This document shows positions 63,047 through 64,000 of a stretch of DNA of 64,000 nt, in pieces. The first letter of the stretch is position 1, and every line of letters starts with the position of its first letter. A program made the position numbers and the translations under genes. The notes below the pieces were generated by a model. That model ran no database searches. It saw only the letters and a list, made by a program, of their open reading frames with translations, and had not been told where the DNA came from. Source of the stretch: Colletes latitarsis (lineage: Eukaryota; Arthropoda; Insecta; Hymenoptera; Colletidae); the NCBI RefSeq assembly GCF_051014445.1, contig NC_135136.1:13038001-13102000 (forward strand), in the 5' to 3' direction.

Positions 63047-64000
63047 GAGGACAACGCAAGTTAGGTCTGGGATAGGTCTGGGATTTGCCCTCATCAGACT
63101 CATACTTACGCATACTTCACATACTTGTTAAACAGATCCTGGGTTTTTTTCTGGTTTGGATCACGTAGTAATGTGGTACCACACTGAAACAGTCGATTAA
63201 ACCTGGTTTCGATCAATAATTTTGAGGATAACGTATGTTAGGTCTAGGTTAGGCCTGGGATTATCACTCATCAGACTCATACTTTCGCATTCTTCACATA
63301 CTTGTTGAACGGATCCTGGGTTTTTTCTGGTTTGGATCACGTAGTAATGTGGTACCAGACTGAAACATTCAATTAAACCTGGTCTTGATATTTATTTTAG
63401 AGGATAACGCATGTTAGGTCTGGGTAAGGTCTAGGATTTGCCATCATCAGGCTCATAATTTCGCATACTTCTCATACTTCATGGCTAGATCCTGGGCTTT
63501 GTCTGGATTGGATCACGTAGTATTGTGGTACCACACTGAAACACAAAATTAAACCTGGTTTCGATCAATATTTTAGAGGATAACGCAAGTTTGGTCTGGG
63601 ATAGGTGTGGGATTTGCCCTCATCAGGGACATATTTTCGCATTTTTCACATACTTGTAGAACAGATCCCTGGCTTTTTCAGGTTTGGATCACGTAGTAAT
63701 GTGGTACCACACTGAAACAGTCGATTAAACCTGGTTTCGATCCATATTTTAGAGGATAACGCAAGTTATGTCTGGGATAGGTCTGGGATTTGCCCTCATC
63801 AGGCTCATACTTTCGCGTTTTTCACATACTTGTTGAACAGATCCTGGGTTTTTTCTGGTATGGATCAGGTTGTAATGTGGTACCACACTGAAACAGTCCA
63901 TTAAACCTGGTTTCGATCAATATTTTATAGGATAGCGCATGTTAGGTCTGGGATAGGTCTGGGATTTGCCCTCATCAGGCTCATACTTTCGCATTTTTCA
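63047..64000 (+). repeat. Terminal irregular monomers
   Basis: About 5.4 monomers. The first three resemble a diverged pentamer (ggtaccagactg, attcaattaaacc, gtattgtgg); the last are D and A types. The array runs off the window edge within a monomer. Confidence 0.8.

Larger units (their letters stand above)
1..64000 (+). repeat. Satellite array, ~176-bp monomer, whole window
   Basis: The palindrome-bearing box GTGGTACC recurs at 5, 181, 357, 533, 709, 885, 1060 and 1235, giving spacings of 175-176 bp, and the same spacing continues to the right edge. That makes about 363 monomers. All copies read in the same direction; I saw no inverted copy, because the asymmetric neighbour actgaaacag always follows the palindrome on this strand. 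A representative copy has 72 G+C in 176 bases (41%). No unique sequence, mobile element or gene interrupts the array and neither end is reached. Nucleosome-length head-to-tail satellites are typical of eukaryotic centromeric or other constitutive heterochromatin; the location here is inferred. I do not recognise the family. Confidence 0.98.

Noticed and set aside
1..64000. CRISPR array
   Set aside because: The repeats are 176 bp and directly contiguous, without short repeats separated by unique spacers, and no cas genes are present.
31..64000. CENP-B box
   Set aside because: The nearest candidates (ctggtttcgatcaat, tttcgcattcttcac) lack the required spaced CGGG half on either strand. The palindrome box does not fit the motif either.
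1..64000. tRNA, rRNA (including 5S) or other RNA gene as origin of the monomer
   Set aside because: I saw no internal A/B-box pair in proper order, no 5S-like core and no cloverleaf in the monomer on either strand; a covariance-model search would settle it.
1..64000. Inverted segments or arm-to-arm palindromes at larger scale
   Set aside because: The asymmetric box actgaaacag keeps the same orientation after the palindrome across the window; I found no reverse-complement copy.

Overview
The whole 64 kb window is one uninterrupted satellite-DNA array. It is built from about 363 head-to-tail copies of a roughly 176-bp monomer (about 41% G+C by counting a representative copy), all in the same orientation. 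I see no protein-coding gene, RNA gene, transposon or unique sequence. Both window edges lie inside the repeat, so the array continues on each side. A 64 kb, gene-free tandem array with a nucleosome-sized unit points to eukaryotic constitutive heterochromatin (centromeric, pericentromeric or subtelomeric). I do not recognise the family and cannot name the organism from the sequence.

Monomer anatomy, numbered from the first G of the palindrome: 1-10 GTGGTACCAC (12-bp dyad TGTGGTACCACA with its flanks, carrying a KpnI site); 11-64 a well conserved block including actgaaacag, ctggtttcga and tcaatatttt; 65-86 two tandem 11-bp near-repeats (GTTAGGTCTAG / GTTAGGCCTGG); 87-117 a conserved block ending catactttcgca; 118-148 a variable zone that defines subfamilies; 149-154 a T6-T8 tract; 161-170 tggatcacgt leading into the next palindrome. 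Subfamilies I separate by eye: A (gcattcttcacatactt, aacagatcctggg), B (gcagttttaacatacatg, agtaaagtgg), B' (gcattggatcgcgtagcaaa), C (gcatatttctcatacttgat), C' (ggcatatttctaatacttca), D (gcgtttttcacatactt) and E (ccagatcc...cttccactgg, usually with the palindrome mutated).

Layout: 1-2.6 kb irregular monomers; 2.6-9.1 kb dimeric (about 352 bp) A/D + B' order; 9.1-10.2 kb irregular; 10.2-14.0 kb a 1,880-bp tandem duplication of 11 monomers, one of them only 116 bp; 14.0-15.9 kb a partial third copy and a 703-bp tetramer pair; 15.9-23.0 kb mostly irregular, with a 1,398-bp octamer repeat; 23.0-32.4 kb a 3.8-kb block followed by its 5.4-kb copy, which has gained 1,573 bp; 32.4-40.8 kb a mosaic of short duplications; 40.8-43.3 kb two 1,233-bp heptamers; 43.3-54.8 kb interleaved duplications at offsets of 529, 5,110 and 8,104 bp; 54.1-63.0 kb a 3.84-kb block and its 4.72-kb copy, differing by exactly one extra 881-bp pentamer; 63.0-64.0 kb more monomers.

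Nothing here works as a gene set. What the window records is the evolution of an array: nested unequal exchanges in whole-monomer steps, recurrent 11-bp and 60-bp deletions, subfamilies with and without the palindrome, and better homogenised, probably younger, amplification toward the right end. All short open frames are passages through the repeat; 176 is not a multiple of 3, so no frame can persist across monomers.
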